Shown one piece after another: positions 15,232 to 23,641 of a DNA stretch of 28,304 bases. Where the stretch lies: assembly GCA_964445985.1 (NCBI GenBank), contig CAYUMU010000088.1, positions 1 through 28,304 of the forward strand. Reading direction: 5' to 3'. The notes under the pieces are model-generated. The model did no database searches. It was not told the origin of the DNA and worked only from the letters and a program-made list of their open reading frames with translations. The translations under genes were made by a program, and so were the position numbers. Positions within the stretch are counted from its first letter, which is position 1. Every line of letters begins with the position of its first letter. This DNA comes from CAYUMU01 sp964445985 (GTDB lineage Bacteria; Planctomycetota; Planctomycetia; Pirellulales; S012-138).

Positions 15232-16299
15232 TTGTCTACACGAATCGCAGTCATTCCCGGTGATGGAACTGGCCCTGAGGTTACGGCCGAGGCGATCAAG
15301 GTTTTGACCGCCGTGGCGGAGCTCGACGGATTCAACTTTGAAACGAAGGATTTCGACTTCGGCGGCGAACGCTACCTGCGCACCGGCGAAACGCTGCCGG
15401 CCGGCGCCGTGAGCGAGCTCAAGGAGTTCGAAGCCATCTTTCTCGGCGCGGTCGGCCACCCCAAGGTAGCGCCGGGCATCCTCGAAAAAGGGCTATTGCT
15501 GGAATTGCGGTTCCAGCTCGATCAATACATCAACCTGCGGCCCGTGAAGCTGTACCCCGGCGTGGAAACGCCGCTGGCCGGCAAAGGCCCCGAAGACATC
15601 GACTTTGTGGTGGTTCGCGAGAACACCGAAGACCTGTACTGCGGCGTGGGCGGGTTCCTCAAGAAGAACACGGCCGACGAAGTGGCCACGCAAACGGCCA
15701 TTTACACCCGCAAGGGCTGCGAACGCTGCATCCGCTGGGCTTTTGAGTATACCCGCAAACGGAACAGCCCTAAGAAGATGCTCACGCTGGTCGCCAAGAC
15801 CAACGTGCTCACGTTTGGCCACGACCTGTGGTGGCGAACGTTCGAAGCCGTGGCGAAGGACTACCCCGACGTGAAGGCTGACTACAACCACGTCGACGCC
15901 TGCTGCATGTGGATGATCAAGAGCCCTGAGTACTACGACGTGATCGTGACGACCAACATGTTTGGCGACATCATCACCGACCTGGGGGCCATGGTTCAAG
16001 GCGGCCTCGGCGTGGCGGCCGGCGGCAACATCAACCCCGATGCCGGCGGCACCAGCATGTTCGAGCCCATGGGCGGCAGCGCTCCCAAGTACACCGGCCA
16101 GAACGTGATCAACCCGATCGCCTCGATCGGCGCCCTGGCCATGCTGCTGGAACACACCGGCCACGCCGCCAGCGGCGCCAAGGTAATGAAAGCCATCCAG
16201 CACGTGACCGGCGCCAAAATGAAAAGCCAGGCCGCCGGCAAAATGGGTCACGGCACCAAGGAAATTGGCGACTTGGTGGTGCAAGCGCTGAAGTCGTAA
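15232..16299 (+). CDS. Isocitrate/isopropylmalate dehydrogenase-family enzyme
   Basis: The product is a beta-decarboxylating NAD(P)-dependent dehydrogenase. I place the start at TTG 15232: GAGGAGA lies nine bases upstream, and the protein then opens STRIAVIPGDGTGPEV, as the family does, with 355 residues. The ATG 20 codons earlier adds an atypical stretch. Motifs include QLDQYINLRPVKLYPG, VVRENTEDLYCGVGG, the metal-binding Asp segment MFGDIITDLGAM, and the nucleotide-binding loop with FEPMGGSAPKYTG and INPIASIGALAMLLEH. The YCGVGG segment is closer to the tartrate/isocitrate branch than to classic LeuB, so the substrate (3-isopropylmalate, isocitrate, homoisocitrate or tartrate) stays open. 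No leucine genes flank it. Confidence 0.85.
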   Translation: MSTRIAVIPGDGTGPEVTAEAIKVLTAVAELDGFNFETKDFDFGGERYLRTGETLPAGAVSELKEFEAIFLGAVGHPKVAPGILEKGLLLELRFQLDQYINLRPVKLYPGVETPLAGKGPEDIDFVVVRENTEDLYCGVGGFLKKNTADEVATQTAIYTRKGCERCIRWAFEYTRKRNSPKKMLTLVAKTNVLTFGHDLWWRTFEAVAKDYPDVKADYNHVDACCMWMIKSPEYYDVIVTTNMFGDIITDLGAMVQGGLGVAAGGNINPDAGGTSMFEPMGGSAPKYTGQNVINPIASIGALAMLLEHTGHAASGAKVMKAIQHVTGAKMKSQAAGKMGHGTKEIGDLVVQALKS

Positions 16300-16624
16300 A
16301 CGCCCAAGGCCATTTTTTAGGGTGCCAGGCTTTGCCAGTGTGAATGGACGTCGAAGTAAGAACGGATATGAATCTGCTCCGAAGGTCGAGGGCGCACGAC
16401 GCTTCACATCGGAGCTAAGTTGGGTCGCATCTAGGCAATCGGCTCGCTAGTGCAAGCGGAATTGTACGCGGGGCGGCAGTGCTACGTGGCATGGCCATCT
16501 CGGCTTGAATGGGCCTGGCTGTTTTGCAAAGCTGCGGGGGCTCTGCTTCCACCTCAAACGGCGCACGACAGCGCGGGTTTGCTGCTGTGTGCCGGTGATC
16601 AGGTCGCGGTCGGCGACCGCCGAT
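16300..16624. other. 325-bp convergent gap without a recognisable gene
   Basis: The region lies between the ends of the rightward dehydrogenase gene and the leftward cytochrome gene. A TTTTTT run at about 16313 follows the dehydrogenase stop without a clear stem. I see no supported reading frame. Near its right end is a short dyad (16606-16620). Confidence 0.5.
16606..16620. terminator. Short GC-rich dyad just behind the cytochrome gene
   Basis: GCGGTCG and CGACCGC flank a single G, forming a compact stem of six or seven pairs. It lies five bases beyond the stop of the leftward cytochrome gene (16625). No U-tract follows on the minus strand, so termination is only a possibility. Confidence 0.3.
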
Positions 16625-18472
16625 CTACAGGGATTTCAGGTATTCGATGAGGTCGCGGCGTTCGTCGTTGGTTAGTTCGCCTTCGCCTGCCACGTTGGCC
16701 GGGTTGTGGTACTCGGTGAGCAACTCTTCGAAGCTTTTGGCGCGGCCGTGGTGGAGCAGCAGCACCCGGCGATGCACGCCCAATAGCGAAGGCGTGTTGA
16801 AGCCCTGGTAGACGTCGCGGTCGGAACCTTGGCCGACGTCGTGAATCTGGTCGTCGCACAGGTAGGCGCCCGCGTGGCATTGGCTGCAGCCCGCCTTGGA
16901 GCCGCGGAAGATGGCCTGGCCTCGCAGGGCGGCTTCGTTGAGCGAACCGTCGGGCTGCCGGTGCGGGTTGGGGGGCAACTGCAGCGTCTCGAAGAAGGCC
17001 GCCAGAGCCCTGGCGTCGTCGTCGGTAGGCTGGGGGCCGAGCATGGTATCGACGAGGCTTTTCTTCAGCGAGGCGCCGAGGTCTTGCTGCCAGCCGTGCC
17101 ATGTCCAGGGCTTGGTGTGATTCACGTTCACCAGGCTGAGCACGGTTTTGAAGGTCTTGTCGCTGCCGTCGTTCCAGGTGTCCATGGTCACGGCGTTCGT
17201 GCCGCCTTCGAAATGGCAGCTGTGGCAGCTATACCATTGATCGAGACTGCGGCGGCCGTCGTAGAAAATGGCTTCGCCCTGGCGAGCCAGCGACGGTTGT
17301 CGCGGCCCTCCCAGGTGAAAGGTGCGCGAGACCGCGCGGGTGGTTAGGTCCACTTCCTGGATGGCGTCGCTCAGGTAGTTGGCCACGTACACGTGGCGGC
17401 CAGTGGGGGAAAAGGTGACGCCGAGCGGTCGGCCACCCAAAGGGACGCGATAGAACCGCGAGCGGTCGCGGGCCAGGCTGGGGTCGATATGATCGCCCGG
17501 CCCTCCCACGTCTTGGAAGGGGAGACCGTCGAGCCGATAGACGAGCAGTTCCTGGGTTCCGCCGGCCGCGCACACGACCCACTCGCCATCGGGGCTGATG
17601 GCCAGACCATGCGGGTCCGACATCGCCAGTCCGGGCACGTCGAGCGTGATGGCGAACCGGTTGGCGGGCTCGTCCAGGCGAATGTAGCCGATCCGGCTGC
17701 CGAGCACCCAGCCGAGCTTGATATTGCGGGCGTTGATCGGGTTATGCCGGTACACCATCCAGGGGAAATAGACGCGGTTGCCATCGGCCGAAATTTGCAT
17801 TTGGCCGGCGTTGAGGCCGCCAAACGATTCGGTGAACAGCACCTTGCGGGCGGCGGCGTCGATCACGGCCACGCGGCGGTTGCCATTGGTGGCCACGGCC
17901 AGCTTCTCTCCATTGGGCGAAACGGCGACGTGGCGGGGCCAGGCGTCCACGGCAATGCGGTCTTTCACCTGCAAGTCGGGCAAGCTGACCACGGCGACTT
18001 CGCCGATGGCGGCCAAGGTCACATAGACTTCGGCGCCGGTGGGCGAAACGGCCATGCCGCGAGGTTCCCCCCGCAGGGTGACGGAACCTGAGGGTTGAAG
18101 TTGGCCGTCCTTGATTTCAAAGGCTTCCAAGGCATCGCCAAACGAGCTGGTAACCAGCACGCGGTTGCCACCAGGTGTGATGGCCACGGCCGTGGGGCGG
18201 GCGCCGCAGCGAGCTTCTTGGGTGACCTGGCCCGAAGCGAGGTCGATCAGCGAGAGGCTATCGGCGGTGCTGTTGGCCGCGATGAGCCAGCGGCCGTCGG
18301 GCGTGATGGCCACTTCCATGGGGGAGCGGTGAGGGATGGCTGCCGCGGAGGTGCTATCGGCGGCGGCGAGCTCCGCTGGCGAGAACACGGGGCTGCCTGA
18401 GTTGGACCGCCATCCGTATGCGGCCCCCAAGGCAATGGCGAGGAGTGCTGCCAGCACTATGCGATGGGTCAT
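16625..18472 (-). CDS. Secreted YVTN beta-propeller / di-heme cytochrome c protein
   Basis: The 615-residue protein begins with a signal peptide (MTHRIVLAALLAIALGAAYG). Residues about 45-385 carry repeated propeller blades with the AISPDG/AVSP.G signature (for example 55-60, 97-101, 142-145, 184-188, 291-296), as in YncE-type proteins. Residues 395-615 form a di-heme region: CxxCH at 416-420 (CHSCH) and at 529-533 (CSQCH), as in the cytochrome c peroxidase/MauG group. An FKTVLSLVNVNHTKPWTWHG segment lies between them. It should act outside the cytoplasm and may combine substrate or partner binding with electron transfer or peroxide chemistry. Related combined proteins are common in planctomycetes but poorly characterised. 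The gene is divergent to the KAS-like gene across 285 bases that contain small dyads (18533-18549, 18633-18651). Confidence 0.85.
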   Translation of the reverse strand: MTHRIVLAALLAIALGAAYGWRSNSGSPVFSPAELAAADSTSAAAIPHRSPMEVAITPDGRWLIAANSTADSLSLIDLASGQVTQEARCGARPTAVAITPGGNRVLVTSSFGDALEAFEIKDGQLQPSGSVTLRGEPRGMAVSPTGAEVYVTLAAIGEVAVVSLPDLQVKDRIAVDAWPRHVAVSPNGEKLAVATNGNRRVAVIDAAARKVLFTESFGGLNAGQMQISADGNRVYFPWMVYRHNPINARNIKLGWVLGSRIGYIRLDEPANRFAITLDVPGLAMSDPHGLAISPDGEWVVCAAGGTQELLVYRLDGLPFQDVGGPGDHIDPSLARDRSRFYRVPLGGRPLGVTFSPTGRHVYVANYLSDAIQEVDLTTRAVSRTFHLGGPRQPSLARQGEAIFYDGRRSLDQWYSCHSCHFEGGTNAVTMDTWNDGSDKTFKTVLSLVNVNHTKPWTWHGWQQDLGASLKKSLVDTMLGPQPTDDDARALAAFFETLQLPPNPHRQPDGSLNEAALRGQAIFRGSKAGCSQCHAGAYLCDDQIHDVGQGSDRDVYQGFNTPSLLGVHRRVLLLHHGRAKSFEELLTEYHNPANVAGEGELTNDERRDLIEYLKSL

Positions 18473-18757
18473 CGTTCATCCCTCCTGGCAGATCGGTTGG
18501 TAGTTTAGCTCGGTGCGAGCCCGGCGGGTCGGTGGCAATTTTGGATTGCCAGGCCGAATCAATCGCGGCGTGAGTTCGAGGCGGCCCCCCGGTGAGGAGG
18601 GCGATTTTCCGTTGGCACGTTGACGTATTTTAACAATGCTGCGAACATTGTGGGTACGATAAGCGAGGCGGGATTCGCACACCTGGCGGGTTCAAACTGC
18701 GCGAGGAATGTAGGGACGCACGGAGGTGAATTGTAAACGGCCGCGAAGAGCAAGCAA

Positions 18758-20038
18758 ATGTCGAGAGTTGAAGTCGTCATTACCGGGCTAGGGGTGGTCA
18801 GCCCTTCGGGAATTGGCCGCGAGGCGTTCTGGGAGGGGCTGCTGGCAGGCCGTTCCGCCATTCGTCCGCTGACGGAATTCGATGCCTCGGGGCTGCCGCT
18901 GCGGATGGTTTCGCGGGTGGCCGACTTCGACCCCAAACAGCACGTTCAGCCGCGAAAAAGCCTGAAAATCATGTGTTTCGACATGATGTATTCGGTGGCC
19001 ACCACGCGGATGGCCATGGAGCAGGCGGGGCTGGAAGAGGGCCAAATTGACCCCGACCGGATGGGCGTGGTGTTCGGCGCCGACCCGATCACCCCCCCGA
19101 CCGATAACTGGAAAGAAAACTTTTACGGTTGCCGCGGACCCGACGGAAAAATTGTGATCGCTCGCTGGCGGGCTCAAATGGAAAATGCCTTCCCGTTGGG
19201 TTTTCTCTCCACCCTGCCCAACATGGCGGCCTGCCACGCCTCGATTACGGCCAACGCTCGGGCTCATAACAACACCATCAACCACGGCGAGGTTTCCAGC
19301 CTGATGGCCGTGGCGGAAGCAGCCCGAGTGATCGAACGGGGCTGGGCCGACGTGATGATCGCCGGCGGCACAAGCTCGCTGCTGGAGCCTTTCGACCTTT
19401 CTCGGTATTGCGCGATGGAGGAAGTTTCGCAGCGCAATGGCAGCGGCGGAGGCACGCCGCGACCGTTCGACGCCCAGCGCGACGGCCAGGTTCGAGGCGA
19501 GGGCGCGGCCGCGTTTGTTTTGGAACGGCGCGAAGTGGCCGAAGCCCGCGGGGCTACGATCTTGGCGCGATTGCTGGGACAAGGAGGCGGCTGCGACGGG
19601 GCCGGCGGCCATCCGGTTTCGGGGCTACAGGGCACTTCGGGCGTGGGCATTCGCCGCGCTATTGGGGCCGTGCTGCGTGATGCCGGGTTGGAAGCTTCAC
19701 AGATTGGCCATGTGAACGCCCATGGGCTGGGAACGCGCGGCGATGACCGGCGGGAAGCCCAAGCGATTCGAGAAATGCTGGGCGACGTGCCGGTGACGGC
19801 CTTGAAAAGTTACTTTGGCAATCTGCAAGCTGCCGGCGGCGCGGTGGAAATGGCGGCCAGCGTGCTGGCGCTGCAAGAAAACCTGATCCCGCCGACGCTC
19901 AATTACGAGCAGCCCGACCCGGAGTGCCCCGTGAACGTGGTGGCGAACGAACCGCGAAAGGGCCAGCAGCCGACGGCGCTGCTGCTCAATCACACGCGGT
20001 TTGGTCAGGCGGCGGCGATTGTGCTGGGGGCCGGCTAG
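18758..20038 (+). CDS. Beta-ketoacyl-ACP synthase homologue lacking the catalytic cysteine
   Basis: The 426-residue protein has the FabF-type thiolase fold from start to end: VVITGLGVVSPSGIG (6-20), LPNMAACHASI (153-163), ADVMIAGGTSSLLEPF (197-212), RPFDAQRDGQVRGEGAAAFVLE (split around 235-256), VNAHGLGTRGDD (319-330) and ALKSYFGNLQAAGG (348-361). Aligning NNTINHGEVSSLMAV with the FabF nucleophile region (TACASG) puts Glu178 where the Cys should be. His322 is kept, but the second His (KS..GH) is Asn355, and the C-terminal GFGGTN loop reads RFGQAA. It therefore cannot condense acyl groups as FabF does. Cys-less homologues such as chain-length factors (Gln) and decarboxylating KSQ domains are known; a Glu variant is unusual. 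No acyl carrier protein or partner KAS gene is nearby. Confidence 0.85.
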   Translation: MSRVEVVITGLGVVSPSGIGREAFWEGLLAGRSAIRPLTEFDASGLPLRMVSRVADFDPKQHVQPRKSLKIMCFDMMYSVATTRMAMEQAGLEEGQIDPDRMGVVFGADPITPPTDNWKENFYGCRGPDGKIVIARWRAQMENAFPLGFLSTLPNMAACHASITANARAHNNTINHGEVSSLMAVAEAARVIERGWADVMIAGGTSSLLEPFDLSRYCAMEEVSQRNGSGGGTPRPFDAQRDGQVRGEGAAAFVLERREVAEARGATILARLLGQGGGCDGAGGHPVSGLQGTSGVGIRRAIGAVLRDAGLEASQIGHVNAHGLGTRGDDRREAQAIREMLGDVPVTALKSYFGNLQAAGGAVEMAASVLALQENLIPPTLNYEQPDPECPVNVVANEPRKGQQPTALLLNHTRFGQAAAIVLGAG

Positions 20039-20070
20039 CCGTTCGGCCGTACTTTTAGCCCAAGCCGATA

Positions 20071-20091
20071 GGGCAGGCATTCTGCCTGCCC
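20071..20091. repeat. Palindromic repeat copy 1 (stem 9, loop 3)
   Basis: GGGCAGGCA (20071-20079), loop TTC, TGCCTGCCC (20083-20091) is a perfect hairpin. It is followed by TACG, and bases 20072-20095 recur at 23618-23641 with one mismatch. It lies in the gap behind the KAS-like gene. It could be a REP-type element or a terminator hairpin; no T-run follows. Confidence 0.65.
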
Positions 20092-20307
20092 TACGGATAC
20101 TGAAGGATAGGCCCTGCTTGCCGAGCAGTGCGTTTGCGGCTTCTCAGCACGTATATCCCAGTGGGGGGAACGGCCTGGGGCGTGGTCCGAACCTCGTCGT
20201 GTCGAAGTGGACGAAACTTTCCCAGGCCGGTGGGGTTTTAATCTAGCAGGCCAAGGTGCGGCAGGCGGTTCGGATGCCCCTTATGCCAGGTTGGAAAAGA
20301 GGCGCTT

Positions 20308-22173
20308 ATGAGAATTGCAACTCGCCGCTCTGAACCAAGAGCGTATGGCGTGGCGGCGCTCACACTGTTTGTGGTGAGTCTTATCACGTCGTCTCTCACC
20401 GCCGAAACTCCTGCGGCGTCAAATTCTGTTGGCAATGCCAGGTTGCCCGATCCCGTGACCGTTGCCGCCGAAGTAGATCGCCTCATTTTGACCGACCTCC
20501 AGCACGCAGGCGTCAAACCCGCGGCACGCGCTAAAGACGAGGACTTTCTCCGCAGGGTCTGCCTCGACTTGGCGGGCCGCTTGCCCACCCCGCGAGAAAC
20601 CGTGCTATTCGGCCTTGATCCCGACTCGCAGAAGCGCGCGGCCAAGATCGAAGAGCTGCTCGCCTCGGACCAGTACGCTGAGAATTGGACGCACTACTGG
20701 CGGGACGTCATCTTCACCGATGCGACTAACACGCAAGCGAGGTTGATGCAGGAGGTGTTTGAACGCTGGATGGCCGAAGGTCTGAAACAGAACCGTCGCT
20801 GGAATGAAATCACCGCGGACTTGCTGACCGCAACCGGCGATATTCAGAAGAATGGGGCGACGGCATTGATTCTGGTTCGCGGCGGCGAGCCGGCGGAGAT
20901 CGCGGCCGAGGCGTCGCGCATCTTCCTTGGAATTCAGATTCAGTGCGCTAACTGCCACGACCACCCCAGCGACATTTGGAAGCGGGAACAATTCCACCAA
21001 TTCGCCGCGTACTTTCCGCGGGTTTCACTCCGACAGACGATTTCCGAGGGGCGAGCGACCTTGCTTGTTTCGTCAGTCGACTCGGGTGGGAGCGGCTTCA
21101 GTGAGCAAATGCGTCAGAATCCTGAGCGGTTCATCTCGTCCCTTGACCGTAACCGAGACGGCAAGCTGAGTCAGGCAGAAGCCCGCCAACAGCCGCAGTT
21201 CGGCCGGTTCTTTGAGGGACTACTGCGACTGGGCGACAGCGACAAGGACGGCACATTGAGCGTGGAGGAACTGAAAAAGATGCCTCCTCCTCAGCAACAG
21301 GGCCGCGGATCGCTGGAATACTTCATGCCCGATCTCAATGACCCGGCGTCGCAAGGCAAGCCGCTGCAGCCAGCCTTCTTCGTCGATGGCTCGGCCCCGA
21401 AAGCGGGGCTGGATGATCTGGCACGCCGTCGCGCGCTTGTTGCATCGTTGACATCCCCCGAGAATCCGTGGTTTGCCCAGGCATTCGTGAACCGCATGTG
21501 GAATGAACTGCTCGGCGAAGGCTTCTACATGCCTGTGGATGATCTAGGCCCGCGGCGGCAACCACGGTTCCCCGCGGCGGCGGAGGCCTTGAGCAATGGT
21601 TTCACCGCGAGCGGCTATGACATCAAGTGGCTGCTGCGGACGATCGCCAACACGGAAACGTATCAGCGGCAGGTCCGTGCTTCTGAGCCGGGCACGGAAC
21701 TGCTGCCGTTCGCCTCGGCTCTCCCGACGCGCATCCGGGCCGATCAGCTCTATACTGCCCTGACGCAAGTGCTGGAGGTTCGCGACCTCGGCAGCGGACT
21801 CGGAGCAGCCGGGGCAGCCGGATCGCGTTCGCCGCGGGGAAGTTTCCATCTGCTCTTCGCCGTCGATCCATCGGTGCCGCAAGAGGACATCACCGGCAAT
21901 GTACCGCAGGCTCTCTTCCTGATGAATTCCCCGGAACTGCGGACACAGACCCTGGGTAGCGGGAACACCCGCCTGGCCCGGCTGCTTCGTGAGTATCCCG
22001 AGGACCGCGATGCGGTCGACGAACTTTACCTGGCCGTACTGTGCCGGCTACCGTCCGCGAAGGAACAGCGGCTTTGTCTGAATTACATCGGCGAAGTCAG
22101 CAGTCGAACGGAGGCGTTCGAGGATCTCTTCCGAGGTCTGCTGAACTCAACGGAATTCTTAAGCCACCGGTAA
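20308..22173 (+). CDS. DUF1549/DUF1553 protein with two EF-hands
   Basis: The 621-residue protein has an N-terminal hydrophobic export segment (residues 13-32). DUF1549 follows (about 50-240), including FLRRVCLDLAGRLPTP (80-95) and the heme-like CANCHDHP (213-220), which is usual for this family. Residues 277-325 hold two EF-hand loops, D280-R-N-R-D-G-K-L-S-Q-A-E291 and D310-S-D-K-D-G-T-L-S-V-E-E321, which should bind calcium. DUF1553 follows (about 360-620), with NRMWNELLGEGFYMPVDDLG and the RADQLYTALTQV and NSPEL.. regions. The start at 20308 has AAAGAGG upstream. The DUF1501 gene begins 22 bases after its stop. Such pairs are very abundant in planctomycetes and are exported; their role is unknown, though polysaccharide or sulfated-substrate handling has been suggested. 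EF-hands between the two domains are the unusual part. Confidence 0.85.
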   Translation: MRIATRRSEPRAYGVAALTLFVVSLITSSLTAETPAASNSVGNARLPDPVTVAAEVDRLILTDLQHAGVKPAARAKDEDFLRRVCLDLAGRLPTPRETVLFGLDPDSQKRAAKIEELLASDQYAENWTHYWRDVIFTDATNTQARLMQEVFERWMAEGLKQNRRWNEITADLLTATGDIQKNGATALILVRGGEPAEIAAEASRIFLGIQIQCANCHDHPSDIWKREQFHQFAAYFPRVSLRQTISEGRATLLVSSVDSGGSGFSEQMRQNPERFISSLDRNRDGKLSQAEARQQPQFGRFFEGLLRLGDSDKDGTLSVEELKKMPPPQQQGRGSLEYFMPDLNDPASQGKPLQPAFFVDGSAPKAGLDDLARRRALVASLTSPENPWFAQAFVNRMWNELLGEGFYMPVDDLGPRRQPRFPAAAEALSNGFTASGYDIKWLLRTIANTETYQRQVRASEPGTELLPFASALPTRIRADQLYTALTQVLEVRDLGSGLGAAGAAGSRSPRGSFHLLFAVDPSVPQEDITGNVPQALFLMNSPELRTQTLGSGNTRLARLLREYPEDRDAVDELYLAVLCRLPSAKEQRLCLNYIGEVSSRTEAFEDLFRGLLNSTEFLSHR

Positions 22174-22195
22174 TGCGATTTCACTGGAGTCCGTG

Positions 22196-23476
22196 ATGAA
22201 TGACTTGATTCACGAACAGGTGCTGGCGACGCGGCGGGGAGTCTCGCGACGCGGGTTTTTCCACCGAGCCTCCGCGGCGGCGGTGGCCGGCGGACTGCTT
22301 GGCTTTCGAGATCGCCTGGGTCTTCAAGCGGCGGAACTGCGGAAGCAGGGCAGGGCAATGATCTTGTTGTGGATGTCGGGCGGCCCGAGCCAATTTGAGA
22401 CGTTCGATCCAAAGCCCGGCACGGCAAACGGCGGGCCGACCGAAGCCATCGAAACGTCTCTGGCGGGCGTGCGCATTGCCAAAGGTTGGGAGCAGACGGC
22501 GAAGGTAATGGACGACGTCGCTCTGATCCGCTCGATGACCAACAAAGAAGGCAACCATCAACGAGCGAGCTACCAACTGCACACCGGGTATATTCCATCG
22601 GGCTCGGTGAAGCACCCGAGTCTCGCCGCGAACATTGCCAAGGAACTTGCGCCGCCCGATGTGGAACTGCCTGTGGTTGTGTCCGTCGGCTTGACACAGG
22701 GAGCAGGTTTCCTGGGCGTCGATTACGAACCGTTCGTGGTGCGTGAAGCGGGCAGACTGCCGGAAAACGTGGCCATTAGCGTGCCTGAGCAGCGCTATCG
22801 TCGCCAATCGGGTTTGCTCTCCCAGTTGGAGGAGGAATTCGCCCTACGCGTGGGCTCGCAGCCGGTGGCGACTCATCGCGGCATCTACGAAAAGGCAGCG
22901 CGGATAGCTCTCAGCTCGAGCACCAAAGCGTTCGATCTCAGCAGCGAACCGGAGTCGTTGAAGCGGCAATATGGCGAGACACCCTTTGGCCGCGGCTGCC
23001 TGCTGGCACGCCGCTTGGTCGAGGCCGGTGTGACCTGCATCGAGGTTCGTTCTAACGGTTGGGACACGCATCAAGACAACTTCACGGCGACCAGCGGCCT
23101 CGCCGGAGAAGTCGATCCCGCGATGGCTACCTTGATCACCGACTTGAAACATCGCGGCCTCTTGGAATCGACGGTTGTACTGTGGATTGGCGAGTTCGGC
23201 CGCACACCGCGGATCACCCCCCGCACCGGCCGCGACCACTATCCTCGGGCGTTCACCGCGGCGATTGCGGGTGGCGGGGTGCGCGGCGGTCAGGTGATCG
23301 GGGCCACGACCGCCGACGGCACGGAGATTGCCAACCGACCTGTCACCGTGAACGACCTATTTACGTCCGTCTGCAAAGCGCTGCGGGTCAACCCCGAGCG
23401 TGAAAACATCAGCCCGCTGGGGCGGCCAATGAAGATCGTGGATGGCGGCGAGATCGTTACAGAATTATTCGGATGA
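22196..23476 (+). CDS. DUF1501 (sulfatase-like fold) protein with Tat signal
   Basis: The 426-residue protein starts at ATG 22196, with GGAG six bases upstream; a GTG directly before it would add one residue. A twin-arginine motif SRRGFF (17-22) precedes a hydrophobic stretch, so Tat export of a folded protein is expected. The DUF1501 domain fills the rest: MILLWMSGGPSQFETFDPKP (near 55), SNGWDTHQDNF, and VVLWIGEFGRTPRI leading to GRDHYP. These Asp/His-rich segments resemble metal sites of the alkaline phosphatase/sulfatase superfamily. It is the second gene of the pair with the DUF1549/DUF1553 gene and is probably co-transcribed and functionally linked. The substrate is unknown. Confidence 0.85.
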   Translation: MNDLIHEQVLATRRGVSRRGFFHRASAAAVAGGLLGFRDRLGLQAAELRKQGRAMILLWMSGGPSQFETFDPKPGTANGGPTEAIETSLAGVRIAKGWEQTAKVMDDVALIRSMTNKEGNHQRASYQLHTGYIPSGSVKHPSLAANIAKELAPPDVELPVVVSVGLTQGAGFLGVDYEPFVVREAGRLPENVAISVPEQRYRRQSGLLSQLEEEFALRVGSQPVATHRGIYEKAARIALSSSTKAFDLSSEPESLKRQYGETPFGRGCLLARRLVEAGVTCIEVRSNGWDTHQDNFTATSGLAGEVDPAMATLITDLKHRGLLESTVVLWIGEFGRTPRITPRTGRDHYPRAFTAAIAGGGVRGGQVIGATTADGTEIANRPVTVNDLFTSVCKALRVNPERENISPLGRPMKIVDGGEIVTELFG

Positions 23477-23617
23477 GGGGCATCGGTCGCCGTCAGAACC
23501 CCCGCTACCGTCGTCCTCGGATGCCATTCCGGCTCCCTTTTTGGACCAGCACGATCTACGCTTCCATGGCGTTATGGCCACCAAGAGCAACGATCATCGG
23601 AGATTGACCCGCATTGT

Positions 23618-23641
23618 GGCAGGCATTCTGCCTGACCTACG
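23618..23641. repeat. Palindromic repeat copy 2
   Basis: This 24-base stretch matches 20072-20095 with one difference (A at 23635 for C). The inner stem CAGGCA-TTC-TGCCTG is kept, while the outer stem is weakened. It lies between the convergent DUF1501 and DUF58 genes, 13 bases from the DUF58 stop, so it could end transcription from either side. Confidence 0.65.

Noticed and set aside
15493..16407. Minus-strand frame of 304 codons opposite the IDH-family gene
   Set aside because: The translation is His/Val/Gly-rich without motifs, while the plus strand has the complete enzyme.
18617..18651. TTGACG near 18620 as a promoter for the KAS-like gene
   Set aside because: No acceptable -10 box lies 16-18 bases downstream.
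20071..23641. The two palindromes as part of a CRISPR array
   Set aside because: There are only two copies, 3.5 kb apart, with genes between them.
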